Positions 1 to 7,406 of a DNA stretch of 9,564 nt are shown here, one piece after another. Each line of letters starts with the position of its first letter. Position 1 is the first letter of the stretch. Origin of the DNA: an uncultured Sphingobacteriaceae bacterium (GTDB lineage: Bacteria; Bacteroidota; Bacteroidia; Sphingobacteriales; Sphingobacteriaceae); contig CAMPKC010000087.1 of NCBI GenBank assembly GCA_946887045.1, positions 1 through 9,564 of the forward strand, in the 5' to 3' direction. The position numbers were made by a program, and so were the translations under genes. The notes below the pieces were generated by a model. It saw only the letters and a list, made by a program, of their open reading frames with translations. It had not been told where the DNA came from and made no database searches.

Positions 1-282
1 TTATTAAATGGATATATAGTCGGAATTGCTTTTTATCTACTTTTTTCTACGACCTTGTTAGTAATGATAAGCCGAGGCAGCGTTTTTTTTAATGTTATGG
101 AGCCTCTGCTTCTTGGCTTACAATTGTGCCTGTTCAATCGTATCGATAAAATAGCTGTGATTCTTTTATTCACAGGATTTTCGATTTTATTCTTCTTTCA
201 ATCGATAGCGACCTATCCTGATCTTTTTCTTCCTTATAAAGGTCTTTTTATTAATTCGGATTTTGAGAGAACTATGCATTAG
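1..282 (+). CDS. C-terminal part of a polytopic membrane protein, probable EpsG/Wzy-like polysaccharide polymerase (5' end outside window)
   Basis: The frame is open from the first base and ends at TAG 280-282, giving 93 residues of a protein that begins upstream. The visible part is very hydrophobic: one membrane segment near residues 3-22, a probable second near 32-45, and a third near 50-70, followed by a short polar tail ending in NSDFERTMH. An ISRG motif sits just after the first segment and YKGLF lies near the end. Both recall the C-terminal part of EpsG-family proteins, which are thought to polymerise exopolysaccharide repeat units at the inner membrane. Its place at the head of a sugar cassette fits a polymerase. 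A Wzx flippase or another O-antigen ligase/polymerase family is possible, because the diagnostic N-terminal part is missing. The TTG at 55 is not the real start, since the frame continues upstream of it. Confidence 0.6.
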   Translation, partial: LLNGYIVGIAFYLLFSTTLLVMISRGSVFFNVMEPLLLGLQLCLFNRIDKIAVILLFTGFSILFFFQSIATYPDLFLPYKGLFINSDFERTMH

Positions 283-296
283 GCCACTTAAAAGGG

Positions 297-363
297 TTTG
301 TTTCGTGCATTTTTGTAAAATATTTGTCCCGCTGGATTTTGGTAATGGTATTAGGTATATTTG
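297..363 (+). promoter_or_regulatory. Candidate Bacteroidota-type promoter region with a repeated TATTTGTCC element
   Basis: The 119-base gap before the glycosyltransferase gene contains the 9-base sequence TATTTGTCC twice, at 321-329 and 358-366. Each overlaps a match to the Bacteroidota -7 box TAnnTTTG: AATATTTG at 319-326 (7 of 8) and TATATTTG at 356-363 (8 of 8). The first has a TTTG at 297-300, 18 bases upstream, which is a reasonable -33 element. The second has a TTTG only 14 bases upstream, which is short. This is pattern matching in AT-rich DNA, so a real start site is uncertain. Confidence 0.3.
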
Positions 364-401
364 TCCGAAATAAACTGACGGGTAGTTCATATTAATATAA
401 A

Positions 402-1487
402 ATGATTATAGTAATCAATGCTACAGCATTAGGAACGAGTGGCGCGTTAACAATTTTAAAGCAGTTTATAGAGGCTATTCCTAATGATGAATTTCAGTAT
501 ATTGTTTTTATTGATAACGGATTGAACTTTCAGTTAAAACAGAAAAATATTAAGGTAATTGAAGTATGTATAAAATCGAAGAGTCAGCGGTTTTTGTGGG
601 ATACATTTAATTTGAAACGTTGGTTGAAAACTAATAATATTAAACCTGCGGCGACGATTTCTCTGCAGAATACAAATTTCAGAACAAATAGAAATCTGCC
701 CAATTTTATTTACTATCACAACTCTATTCCTTTTTCAAAAGCAAAATGGAGCCTTTTTTCACGTCATGAAAGGGGGCTTTGGTTTTATAAGCATATCTAT
801 CCATTCTTTGTGCGCCTGTTCATTAATAGGAACACTGAAGTTTTTGTTCAGACTGACATTATTAAAGAGGATTTCGCAAATTTTTACGGCTTTTCAAAGG
901 ATCGAATCCATGTCATTACTCCCGAGGTTAAATTTCCAGATTTAGCACAAGCAGAAAAATGCTTATTAGACAAAAATCATCTGAATTTATTTTATCCTGC
1001 AACAGGTTTTATTTATAAAAATCACAAAATACTCATTCAGGCTTTGAATAACCTTGAAGTATTATGCCAAAAGCAAGTTACGCTTCATCTAACTTGCGAA
1101 CGGCACGATTTAGCCAAGTTGAATGTAGATTCCAGTGCATCTTTTCGAATTAATTTTATGGGTAAAATATCGTTCAGCAAGGTTTTAGGAATGTACAAAC
1201 ATGCCGATGCGTTGGTTTTTCCAAGTTACATTGAAACTTTAGGCTTACCTCTTCTGGAAGCGGGCTATGTAGGAATGCCAATAGTTGTTGCAGATCTTGC
1301 ATATTCTCATGAAGTTTTGGACTGCTATGAGGGTGCAAGGTTTGCTAAGCATGATGATGTGATGCAATGGACTGAAGAAATTGTGAAGCTATTTCCACTA
1401 AAAGGATTTCGATTTAAACCTTTAGATACTAAAAAGTCGAATTCCTGGCCCGAATTATTTAATATTGTTAAAGCTAGAATTGGATGA
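402..1487 (+). CDS. Glycosyltransferase, GT4-like family (GT-B fold)
   Basis: This 361-residue cytoplasmic or membrane-associated sugar transferase probably adds one residue to the lipid-linked repeat unit. The C-terminal half carries the nucleotide-sugar-binding features of GT4 enzymes: a YKNH segment at about 205-208 in the position of the usual P-x-KNH motif, then SYIETLGLPLLEAGYVGMP at about 275-293. The latter holds the E-x7-E pair (E278, E286) typical of retaining GT4 enzymes. The N-terminal half is less conserved and presumably binds the acceptor. Length is normal for the family. The ATG at 402 starts directly with the first beta strand (MIIVINA) and is preceded by an AT-rich stretch with no Shine-Dalgarno, as is usual in this phylum. 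Gaps of 119 and 261 bases separate it from both neighbours, so it may be transcribed apart from the run starting at 1749. Donor and acceptor sugars cannot be read from the sequence. Confidence 0.88.
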   Translation: MIIVINATALGTSGALTILKQFIEAIPNDEFQYIVFIDNGLNFQLKQKNIKVIEVCIKSKSQRFLWDTFNLKRWLKTNNIKPAATISLQNTNFRTNRNLPNFIYYHNSIPFSKAKWSLFSRHERGLWFYKHIYPFFVRLFINRNTEVFVQTDIIKEDFANFYGFSKDRIHVITPEVKFPDLAQAEKCLLDKNHLNLFYPATGFIYKNHKILIQALNNLEVLCQKQVTLHLTCERHDLAKLNVDSSASFRINFMGKISFSKVLGMYKHADALVFPSYIETLGLPLLEAGYVGMPIVVADLAYSHEVLDCYEGARFAKHDDVMQWTEEIVKLFPLKGFRFKPLDTKKSNSWPELFNIVKARIG

Positions 1488-1748
1488 TCTACTTTTCGCT
1501 ATAGTGGGCAAATTTTTTTTGAAAAGAGATAGTGGTTTTTAATGAGAGAATATAGGATTTGTATTCTGTTTGATAAGGTTACAGACTTAATTTAGTTTTT
1601 GATTGTTGGGTCTTGTCTGATTGTATGAGTTCCGGTTATCGAAAACGATAATTTATTAAGTATCAGTCGGTTGCGTGCTTATGTGATCATTTGGTTATTG
1701 AAGTAAATAAAGGTGGTTTAAAAAATTTTAATAGGTAGTAATCAGTTT
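1488..1748. other. 261-base intergenic leader, no gene seen
   Basis: This is the largest gap before the packed run. I see no open frame worth calling. It contains a 16-base palindrome (listed separately) and one loose promoter-like arrangement: TTTG at 1569-1572, 20 bases, then TAGTTTTTG at 1593-1601, which is one base longer than the TAnnTTTG consensus. About 150 bases would then remain as an untranslated leader before the ATG at 1749. The gap is a reasonable place for the promoter of the downstream operon, but the evidence is only positional. Confidence 0.35.
1636..1651. repeat. Perfect inverted repeat TTATCG-AAAA-CGATAA
   Basis: Six-base arms TTATCG (1636-1641) and CGATAA (1646-1651) flank a four-base AAAA centre. 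In RNA the stem could extend by two G-U pairs at the base. It stands about 100 bases upstream of the dehydratase start. As DNA it looks like a small dimeric operator; as RNA it is a weak AT-rich hairpin with no U-tract, so it is not a good intrinsic terminator. No regulator is encoded nearby. Confidence 0.4.
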
Positions 1749-2786
1749 ATGTTTAAAAATAAAATATTATTAATAACGGGTGGTACAGGATCTTTTGGTA
1801 ATGCTGTATTAAATCGCTTTCTACATACAGATATAGGAGAAATTCGAATTTTTAGCCGCGATGAGAAGAAACAACACGACATGCGGGTAAGTTTAAATAA
1901 CTCAAAACTGAAGTTTTATATTGGCGATGTAAGAGATTATAACAGCATTGAGAGAGCGATGCGTGGGGTTGACTATGTATTTCATGCTGCCGCTTTGAAA
2001 CAGGTTCCTTCATGTGAGTTCTTTCCAATAGAGGCGACTAAAACAAATGTTTTTGGAACACAAAATACTATCGACGCCGCAATTGCAAATAAAGTCTCTA
2101 AAGTTATCTGTTTAAGTACAGATAAGGCTGCTTATCCTATCAACGCTATGGGGATTTCGAAAGCACTTATGGAAAAAGTTGCTATTGCGGCGTCGCGAAA
2201 TATCCCTAAGAATTTAACCACTGTCTGTCTGACCCGCTACGGTAACGTAATGGGTTCAAGAGGATCGGTGATTCCTTTATTTCTTCAACAAATTCAAAAT
2301 GGCGAAGCCGTTACCATTACTGATCCGAATATGACTCGTTTTTTGATGTCATTAGAAGAAGCGGTAGATTTGGTGTTATTTGCATTCGAACATGCTAATC
2401 AGGGCGACTTGTTTGTAAATAAGGCTCCTGCGGGCACCATTGGTGATTTAGCTCAAGCATTGAAGGAGCTCTGCAAGGCTTCTAATAAAATTAATATTAT
2501 TGGAACCCGTCATGGGGAGAAATTGTATGAAACATTATGTACCCGCGAAGAAATGCTAAAAGCAGAAGACATGGGAAGTTTTTATAGAATTCCAGCCGAC
2601 AACAGAGATTTAAATTATAATCAATACTTCTCTGAAGGGGAGCAAGACATTTCAAAAATAGACGATTATCATTCTCACAATACCAAGCGGGAGGATGTCG
2701 AAGGAATGAAAAAATTACTTATGAAGTTACCACTAATACGTAAAGAGGTTTTACTCGAGACTAATATTGTCGAATACACTGGCTAA
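1749..2786 (+). CDS. fnlA: UDP-GlcNAc 4,6-dehydratase/5-epimerase (inverting; FnlA/WbjB/CapE type)
   Basis: This cytoplasmic extended short-chain dehydrogenase is expected to take UDP-GlcNAc to a UDP-2-acetamido-2,6-dideoxy-L-4-hexulose, the first step to L-FucNAc or L-QuiNAc. The Rossmann motif TGGTGSFG is at residues 10-17. The active-site region STDKAAYPINAMGISK spans 123-138, with K126 in the DK pair and K138 as the conserved lysine. M134 stands where most family members have the catalytic Tyr. That Met is known from the WbpM and CapE branches, so it is not a defect here. The motif RYGNVMGSRGSVIP at about 163-176 is also characteristic. The 345-residue length matches CapE and FnlA (about 340-345), so the protein is full length without the membrane domain of WbpM. 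It opens the packed run, and the cupin gene begins 5 bases after its stop, so the two are probably cotranslated. Confidence 0.93.
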   Translation: MFKNKILLITGGTGSFGNAVLNRFLHTDIGEIRIFSRDEKKQHDMRVSLNNSKLKFYIGDVRDYNSIERAMRGVDYVFHAAALKQVPSCEFFPIEATKTNVFGTQNTIDAAIANKVSKVICLSTDKAAYPINAMGISKALMEKVAIAASRNIPKNLTTVCLTRYGNVMGSRGSVIPLFLQQIQNGEAVTITDPNMTRFLMSLEEAVDLVLFAFEHANQGDLFVNKAPAGTIGDLAQALKELCKASNKINIIGTRHGEKLYETLCTREEMLKAEDMGSFYRIPADNRDLNYNQYFSEGEQDISKIDDYHSHNTKREDVEGMKKLLMKLPLIRKEVLLETNIVEYTG

Positions 2787-2791
2787 AAATT

Positions 2792-3232
2792 ATGGAAGGA
2801 ATTTTAACGGCCGAATTAATCATAGGAGCAAAACATGTTGATAAGCGAGGTACACTAATTTTTTTTAATGAATTAAGTTTAGAACCGGTGAAGCGTTTCT
2901 ATGTCGTTGAACCTGACAATAAAGATACAGTTAGAGCCTGGCAGGGTCATAAAAAAGAGCAGAAATGGTTTTATGTTCTTTCAGGATCTTTTAAAGTAGT
3001 TTTATTGAAGCCTGATAATTGGGAAATTCCTGGCGAAAATCTGGATCTACAAGAATTTAACCTTTCAAAGGATATCAATCAAATTCTGCACATTCCAGGT
3101 GGTTTTGTTAATGGTTTTCAAGCTCTTGAGCTGAATTCGAGATTGATGGTTTTTTCTGATTCCACGCTTTCAAAATCGATTGCGGATGATTTTAGGTTCG
3201 ATAAGAGTCTTTGGTATGAATGGAGAAATTAA
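2792..3232 (+). CDS. Small cupin sugar epimerase, probably the stand-alone counterpart of the CapF C-terminal domain
   Basis: This 146-residue single-domain cupin of the RmlC/WxcM group probably epimerises C3 of the 4-keto sugar made by the preceding enzyme. The family signs are VRAWQGHKKEQKWFYVLSG at about 47-65, where H53 aligns in position with the catalytic His of RmlC-type epimerases, and HIPGGFVNGFQAL at about 100-112, the second cupin motif. In S. aureus CapF and P. aeruginosa WbjC this activity is the C-terminal domain of a two-domain protein whose N-terminal half is the reductase. Here it stands alone, and the reductase is a separate gene at 4373. FdtA/QdtA 3,4-ketoisomerases are similar in size, but they usually show a VRG-x-HAH pattern, which is absent, and act on dTDP sugars. 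The gene is 5 bases from the dehydratase and 25 from the 2-epimerase, which supports a shared pathway. Confidence 0.78.
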   Translation: MEGILTAELIIGAKHVDKRGTLIFFNELSLEPVKRFYVVEPDNKDTVRAWQGHKKEQKWFYVLSGSFKVVLLKPDNWEIPGENLDLQEFNLSKDINQILHIPGGFVNGFQALELNSRLMVFSDSTLSKSIADDFRFDKSLWYEWRN

Positions 3233-3257
3233 TCTCCCAAGAGCAAATTAGCGAGAT

Positions 3258-4376
3258 ATGAGCAAATTGAAGGTAGCCACAATAGTTGGTACCAGGCCGG
3301 AAATCATCAGATTGGCCGAATGTATAAAAAAGTGCGATATGTTTTTTGATCATATATTGATCCATACCGGACAGAATTATGATTATGAACTTAATGAGAT
3401 CTTCTTTGAAGATCTAGAACTGAGAAAACCCGATTATTTTTTGAGTGTGGCAGGTAATCACCTCGGTGAAACTATCGGCAATGTAATTGCGAAATCTTAT
3501 GAGGTTTTGTTGAATGAAATGCCTGATGCTCTATTGGTTCTTGGTGATACAAATAGTGTTCTGTGTACGATAGCTGCAAAGCGTTTGAAAATTCCAATTT
3601 TCCACATGGAAGCTGGAAACAGGTGCTTTGATCAAAATGTACCAGAGGAAATTAACAGAAGGATTTCCGATCATATTAGTGATATTAATTTAACTTACAC
3701 AGAACATAGCCGCCGATATTTATTGAGTGAAGGATTTAGAAAGGATCATGTGTTTGTGATCGGCTCACCGTTGAATGAGGTACTAAAAAAATACTCATCC
3801 CAAATCGAGGGTTCTGAAGTTTTAAGTAAGCTGGATTTACAGCCAAATAAGTTTATTGTAGTTAGTGCACACCGGGAAGAAAATATTGATTTAAAGAATC
3901 ATTTTGACATTCTTGTCAAAAGTTTAAATTCGGTGGCAGAAAAATATCAAATGTCTATTATATTTTCCACTCACCCAAGAACTCAAAAGCGGATAAAGGA
4001 GAAGGACATTCAATTTCATCCTTTGATAAAAAATATTCAGCCTTTAGGATTTTTCGATTATGTGAATTTACAAAAACAAGCCTTTGTCGTTTTATCGGAT
4101 AGCGGAACTATTAGTGAAGAATCGGCTATGATGGGATTTCCTGCGATTAGCATCCGAACTAGTACTGAGCGACCTGAGGCTATTGATGCTGGAAGTATTG
4201 TCTTAGGAGGAATTAGTACGAATCAGATATTGCAATCTATTGAAATTGTAAAGGGAACTCAAAGCACTAAATCTGAACTTCCATGGGAATATAAGGTAGA
4301 AAATACCTCCGATAGGGTATTAAGGTTAATTCAAAGCTATACATCAATTGTAAATAGAGTAACCTGGAATAAATGA
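3258..4376 (+). CDS. fnlC: Non-hydrolysing UDP-N-acetyl-hexosamine 2-epimerase, FnlC/WbjD/CapG type
   Basis: This 372-residue cytoplasmic GT-B-like epimerase inverts C2 of the UDP-2-acetamido-2,6-dideoxy-L-hexose, the last step to UDP-L-FucNAc (or UDP-L-QuiNAc). Conserved 2-epimerase motifs are GTRPEIIRL at 11-19, HMEAG at 116-120, SAHREEN at 203-209, STHPRT at about 237-242, and DSGTISEE at 281-288, followed by TERPEA at 303-308. The stretch NRCFDQNVPEEINRRISDHI after EAG is what I associate with the FnlC/WbjD branch. General WecB enzymes usually read LRTxD with SPFPEE instead. Length agrees with the family. Its ATG at 3258 follows 25 bases after the cupin, and its stop overlaps the start of the reductase gene by 4 bases (ATGA), implying translational coupling. 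Confidence 0.92.
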   Translation: MSKLKVATIVGTRPEIIRLAECIKKCDMFFDHILIHTGQNYDYELNEIFFEDLELRKPDYFLSVAGNHLGETIGNVIAKSYEVLLNEMPDALLVLGDTNSVLCTIAAKRLKIPIFHMEAGNRCFDQNVPEEINRRISDHISDINLTYTEHSRRYLLSEGFRKDHVFVIGSPLNEVLKKYSSQIEGSEVLSKLDLQPNKFIVVSAHREENIDLKNHFDILVKSLNSVAEKYQMSIIFSTHPRTQKRIKEKDIQFHPLIKNIQPLGFFDYVNLQKQAFVVLSDSGTISEESAMMGFPAISIRTSTERPEAIDAGSIVLGGISTNQILQSIEIVKGTQSTKSELPWEYKVENTSDRVLRLIQSYTSIVNRVTWNK

Positions 4377-5227
4377 AAAAAGTTCTGATAATTGGGTCCA
4401 AAGGCATGGCTGGTCATGTAATTTATCATTTTTTAAGAAATGAAACAGACTTTGAAATTATTGACATAGCCCGTGATAATGATTTGCATGCACCCACGTA
4501 TCAGTTGGACGTATCGGAGTTCAAAAGAATGACTAGTGTCCTGATTGAAGAAATGCCGGACGTGGTTATAAATTGCATTGGCGTGTTGAATAAAGATGCA
4601 GAAGATCATCCCGATAAATCGGTTTTATTAAATACCTATCTACCCCATTTTCTTGCTCAAAGAGGTAACGAAATCGGATTTAAACTTATTCATATTAGTA
4701 CAGACTGTGTATTCAGTGGCCAAAGAGGAAGTTATACTGAATCGAGCGAAAAAGATGGGAAAGGGTTTTATGCACAAACAAAATCCTTAGGCGAGGTCTG
4801 TTATGGTAGACATTTAACGCTAAGAACATCTATAATTGGACCGGAATTGAAAGATAATGGAATTGGCCTGTTTCATTGGTTCATGAGACAACGGGGTAAG
4901 CTTAAAGGCTATACAAAGGCCTATTGGACAGGGGTTACCACTTTAGAGCTGGCAAAAGCTATTATTGCTGCTATCAGACAAGATATATCCGGTTTACATC
5001 ACTTGGTTAATGATAGTAAAATTAATAAGTACAATTTGATTTTATTGTTTAAAACTGTATTTTCAAAAAGAGAGATCGAGATCGAACCTTTCGATGATTA
5101 TACAGTGGATAAATCTTTAATAAGAACGAATAGAGATTTCAATTATAGTGTATCTTCATATGAAGTAATGGTCGAGGAAATGAAAAATTGGATTGCGAAA
5201 TATCCTGAATTGTATAAATATTCGTAA
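4373..5227 (+). CDS. RmlD-like SDR, probable UDP-4-keto-6-deoxy-L-HexNAc 4-reductase
   Basis: This 284-residue NAD(P)H-dependent reductase of the extended SDR, RmlD-like group is expected to reduce the C4 ketone of the L-hexulose intermediate. The coenzyme motif GSKGMAG is at 8-14. The INCIGVLNKDAEDHPD segment at about 66-81 and the active site ISTDCVFSGQRG (about 108-119), with Y133 and K137 in FYAQTK, are as expected for an intact enzyme. The stretch IGPELKDNGIGLFHWFM (about 155-171) is shared by the WbvR-like sugar reductases as I recall them. If WbvR-like stereochemistry applies, the product line is L-RhaNAc then L-QuiNAc. If CapF-like, it is L-PneNAc then L-FucNAc. No cupin domain is fused at the C-terminus. 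It overlaps the 2-epimerase gene by 4 bases. Confidence 0.85.
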   Translation: MKKVLIIGSKGMAGHVIYHFLRNETDFEIIDIARDNDLHAPTYQLDVSEFKRMTSVLIEEMPDVVINCIGVLNKDAEDHPDKSVLLNTYLPHFLAQRGNEIGFKLIHISTDCVFSGQRGSYTESSEKDGKGFYAQTKSLGEVCYGRHLTLRTSIIGPELKDNGIGLFHWFMRQRGKLKGYTKAYWTGVTTLELAKAIIAAIRQDISGLHHLVNDSKINKYNLILLFKTVFSKREIEIEPFDDYTVDKSLIRTNRDFNYSVSSYEVMVEEMKNWIAKYPELYKYS

Positions 5228-5273
5228 CGGTGTTTTTTTCTATGTATAACTTACCTTTTTTAGAAGTCAACGA

Positions 5274-6482
5274 GTGAGGATCCTTATTGTTACTCAATAC
5301 TTTTGGCCCGAAAATTTTAGAATAAATGATCTTTCAATAGCCTTGACGGAACGAGGACATGAAGTAGTTGTGCTGACTGGTAAGCCTAATTACCCCCAGG
5401 GGAAATTCTATAAAAATTATTCGTTTTTTTCAAATAGGACTGAAGTTTGGAAAAATATTAAGATATATCGTTCCCCAATAATTCCCCGGGGCAAGGCTGG
5501 TCGCTTAAGATTACTGCTTAATTATTTTTCATTTGCATTTTTTAACTCTATTAGGGGACTTTCAATAAAAGGTAATTTTGACAAGATACTGGTGTATGAG
5601 CCTTCTCCGATCACGGTAGGGCTTCCTGCTATAGTAATGAAATGGCGTAAAAATGCTCCTATTTACTTTTGGGTACAAGACCTGTGGCCACAAAGTGTAA
5701 CAGCCGCAGGGGGGATGAATAACAAAACTGTTATTACTCTTTTAGATAAGCTTACCCGATGGATTTACAAAAAGAGTGATAAAGTTTTAATCCAATCAGA
5801 GGGATTCAGAGATATTATTAAAGAACAGGGCGTAAAGAACGACGATATTGAATTTTATCCTAACTCTGTTGAAGGTCTGTTTTCTGTTACCATGCCTAAG
5901 CCAGATACGCTTTCCAAACTGCCAAAGGGCTTTAAAATAATGTTCGCCGGGAATATTGGCGAATCACAAGATTTTGAAACTATTGTAGAAGCAGCTAAAA
6001 TAGTCGCTTTAACGAATCGTGACATTCAATGGATAATATTGGGTAATGGAAGGAAATATCATTATGTAGAATCGAAGATTAAAGAATATGGTTTAAATGA
6101 CAACTTTCATTTGCTAGGATCTCACCCTGTGGAATCAATGCCTGATTTTTTTGCTTGTGCTGATTGTCTATTAGTAAGTCTTAAACGAGATTATATATTT
6201 AGTTTAACGATTCCTTCTAAAATTCAGTCTTACCTGGCTTGTGGTAAACCTATCTTAGCCTCGTTAGATGGCGAAGGCGGCCGGATAGTTAATGAGGCCA
6301 AGGCAGGTTTAATCGTTGAGGCTGAGAATCCTGACAAATTAGCTATGAAAGCCTTGGAATTCTTTGATTTAGCGGAGGGAGAGCGAAAGCAAATGGGGAA
6401 TAATGGCAGGAAGTATTTCGAAGAAAATTTTGAGAGGGAGCTATTAGTTAGTCGTTTGGAGGATATTTTCACTAAAGGATGA
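5274..6482 (+). CDS. wbuB: WbuB-like glycosyltransferase (probable L-FucNAc/L-QuiNAc transferase)
   Basis: This 402-residue GT4-type enzyme with an N-terminal GT4/5-like domain is expected to transfer the L-sugar from its UDP form onto the first lipid-linked sugar on the cytoplasmic face. The N-terminus TQYFWPENFR (7-16) and TGKPNYPQG (35-43) are typical of WbuB. VQDLWPQ lies at 134-140, the second-domain loop FAGNIGESQ near 224-232, and the nucleotide-binding loop IPSKIQSYLACGKPI at 313-327. The start is GTG at 5274. It places the first strand RILIVTQYF at the very N-terminus as in homologues, and there is no in-frame ATG close by. A 46-base gap separates it from the reductase, and it overlaps the next gene by 4 bases (ATGA). 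Family position after fnlA/fnlC-type genes is the usual wbuB context. Confidence 0.88.
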   Translation: MRILIVTQYFWPENFRINDLSIALTERGHEVVVLTGKPNYPQGKFYKNYSFFSNRTEVWKNIKIYRSPIIPRGKAGRLRLLLNYFSFAFFNSIRGLSIKGNFDKILVYEPSPITVGLPAIVMKWRKNAPIYFWVQDLWPQSVTAAGGMNNKTVITLLDKLTRWIYKKSDKVLIQSEGFRDIIKEQGVKNDDIEFYPNSVEGLFSVTMPKPDTLSKLPKGFKIMFAGNIGESQDFETIVEAAKIVALTNRDIQWIILGNGRKYHYVESKIKEYGLNDNFHLLGSHPVESMPDFFACADCLLVSLKRDYIFSLTIPSKIQSYLACGKPILASLDGEGGRIVNEAKAGLIVEAENPDKLAMKALEFFDLAEGERKQMGNNGRKYFEENFERELLVSRLEDIFTKG

Positions 6483-7387
6483 AGAAAGTATTTGTAACTG
6501 GTTTCACAGGTTTTGTGGGAACAAATCTTTTAGGCTTCTTAGAGAGTTATACGGAGTCGCTTCAGCCGGAGGGTTTAGACTTAAGAACACAACCGGATCT
6601 TTTCAAACACTCCGGGGGGGTGATTGTCCATCTTGCAGGTAAAGCGCATGATATCAAAAAGGTTTCTAAACCCGAGGAATATTATCAAGTTAATTATGAA
6701 TTAACAAAGAGCCTTTATGATGCTTTTTTGCAGTCAACCGCATCTAAATTCATTTTTGTAAGCTCGGTAAAAGCAGCAGCAGACTCGATAAATGATATTT
6801 TGTCGGAAAATACGATCGCAAATCCTCAGACTCATTATGGTAAGTCAAAGCTTTTCGCTGAAGATTATATCCAAAGTCAACCTTTGCCTGCTGGTAAATC
6901 ATATTACATCCTTCGTCCTTGTATGATCCATGGTCCAGGCAACAAGGGAAACTTGAATCTCTTGTATAGTTTTGTTTCCCAGGGAATTCCATATCCATTA
7001 GCCTCCTTTTCAAATAAACGTTCATTTTTAAGCGTAGAAAACCTTTGCTTTATCATCAAAGAAATTCTCGAAAGAGATGATATTTCATCAGGAGTTTATA
7101 ACGTAGCAGATGATGAGCCGCTGTCGACAAATGAAGTAGTAACGCTTTTGGCAGAGGCTCAAAACAGGTCGCCTCGTTTGTTAAATATTCCTCAAAATAT
7201 AATTTTAGCACTCGCTAAAATTGGAGACAAACTGCGTTTACCACTGACTACGGAACGGCTTCAAAAACTAACAGAGAATTTTGTTGTAAGCAACGATAAA
7301 ATTAAGTCAGTTTTAAAAAAGGATTTACCTCTGTCGGCCCGGGAGGGAATTTTAAGAACAGCTCATTCCTTTAAAGATAGAGGATAA
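6479..7387 (+). CDS. NAD-dependent epimerase/dehydratase family SDR, WbpV/WreQ-like 4-ketoreductase
   Basis: This 302-residue extended SDR probably reduces UDP-4-keto-6-deoxy-GlcNAc to UDP-D-QuiNAc (WbpV/WreQ role), or acts as a UDP-HexNAc 4-epimerase/reductase giving D-FucNAc. The coenzyme motif GFTGFVG is at 8-14. VHLAGKAHD lies at 50-58, FVSSVKAAA at 93-101 with the catalytic Ser at 95/96, and the YGKSK pair Y120/K124 is intact. RPCMIHGPGNKGN (near 146-158) and a substrate loop KRSFLSVENLC (near 180-190) are typical of this group. It overlaps wbuB by 4 bases. WbpV-like genes usually stand directly before a WbpL/WecA-like gene; here rfbC and a repeat-rich gap intervene. The C-terminal LPLSAREGI (283-291) reappears as a relic at 8204-8230. 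The matching 4,6-dehydratase (WbpM type) is not in the window. Confidence 0.8.
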   Translation: MKKVFVTGFTGFVGTNLLGFLESYTESLQPEGLDLRTQPDLFKHSGGVIVHLAGKAHDIKKVSKPEEYYQVNYELTKSLYDAFLQSTASKFIFVSSVKAAADSINDILSENTIANPQTHYGKSKLFAEDYIQSQPLPAGKSYYILRPCMIHGPGNKGNLNLLYSFVSQGIPYPLASFSNKRSFLSVENLCFIIKEILERDDISSGVYNVADDEPLSTNEVVTLLAEAQNRSPRLLNIPQNIILALAKIGDKLRLPLTTERLQKLTENFVVSNDKIKSVLKKDLPLSAREGILRTAHSFKDRG

Positions 7388-7406
7388 CATCCTCTTACGA
7401 AGATCA

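Noticed and set aside
55..282. A separate small gene starting at TTG 55
   Set aside because: The frame is open back to base 1 with a hydrophobic helix crossing the TTG, so it is the tail of a longer protein.
187..390. 67-residue minus-strand frame across the polymerase tail and gap
   Set aside because: It is basic, of low complexity, has no recognisable domain and overlaps a supported coding region.
1749..2786. Possible inactivation of the dehydratase because Met134 replaces the canonical Tyr
   Set aside because: The Met form is normal in the WbpM and CapE branches of this family, and the rest of the active site is intact.
6230..6472. 80-residue minus-strand frame opposite the 3' end of wbuB
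   Set aside because: Its Ser/Lys-rich composition is what a shadow of the glycosyltransferase gives. There is no start context or motif.
6750..7025. 91-residue minus-strand frame inside the WbpV-like gene
   Set aside because: It lies opposite a well-supported SDR with intact motifs, and its own translation shows no family feature.
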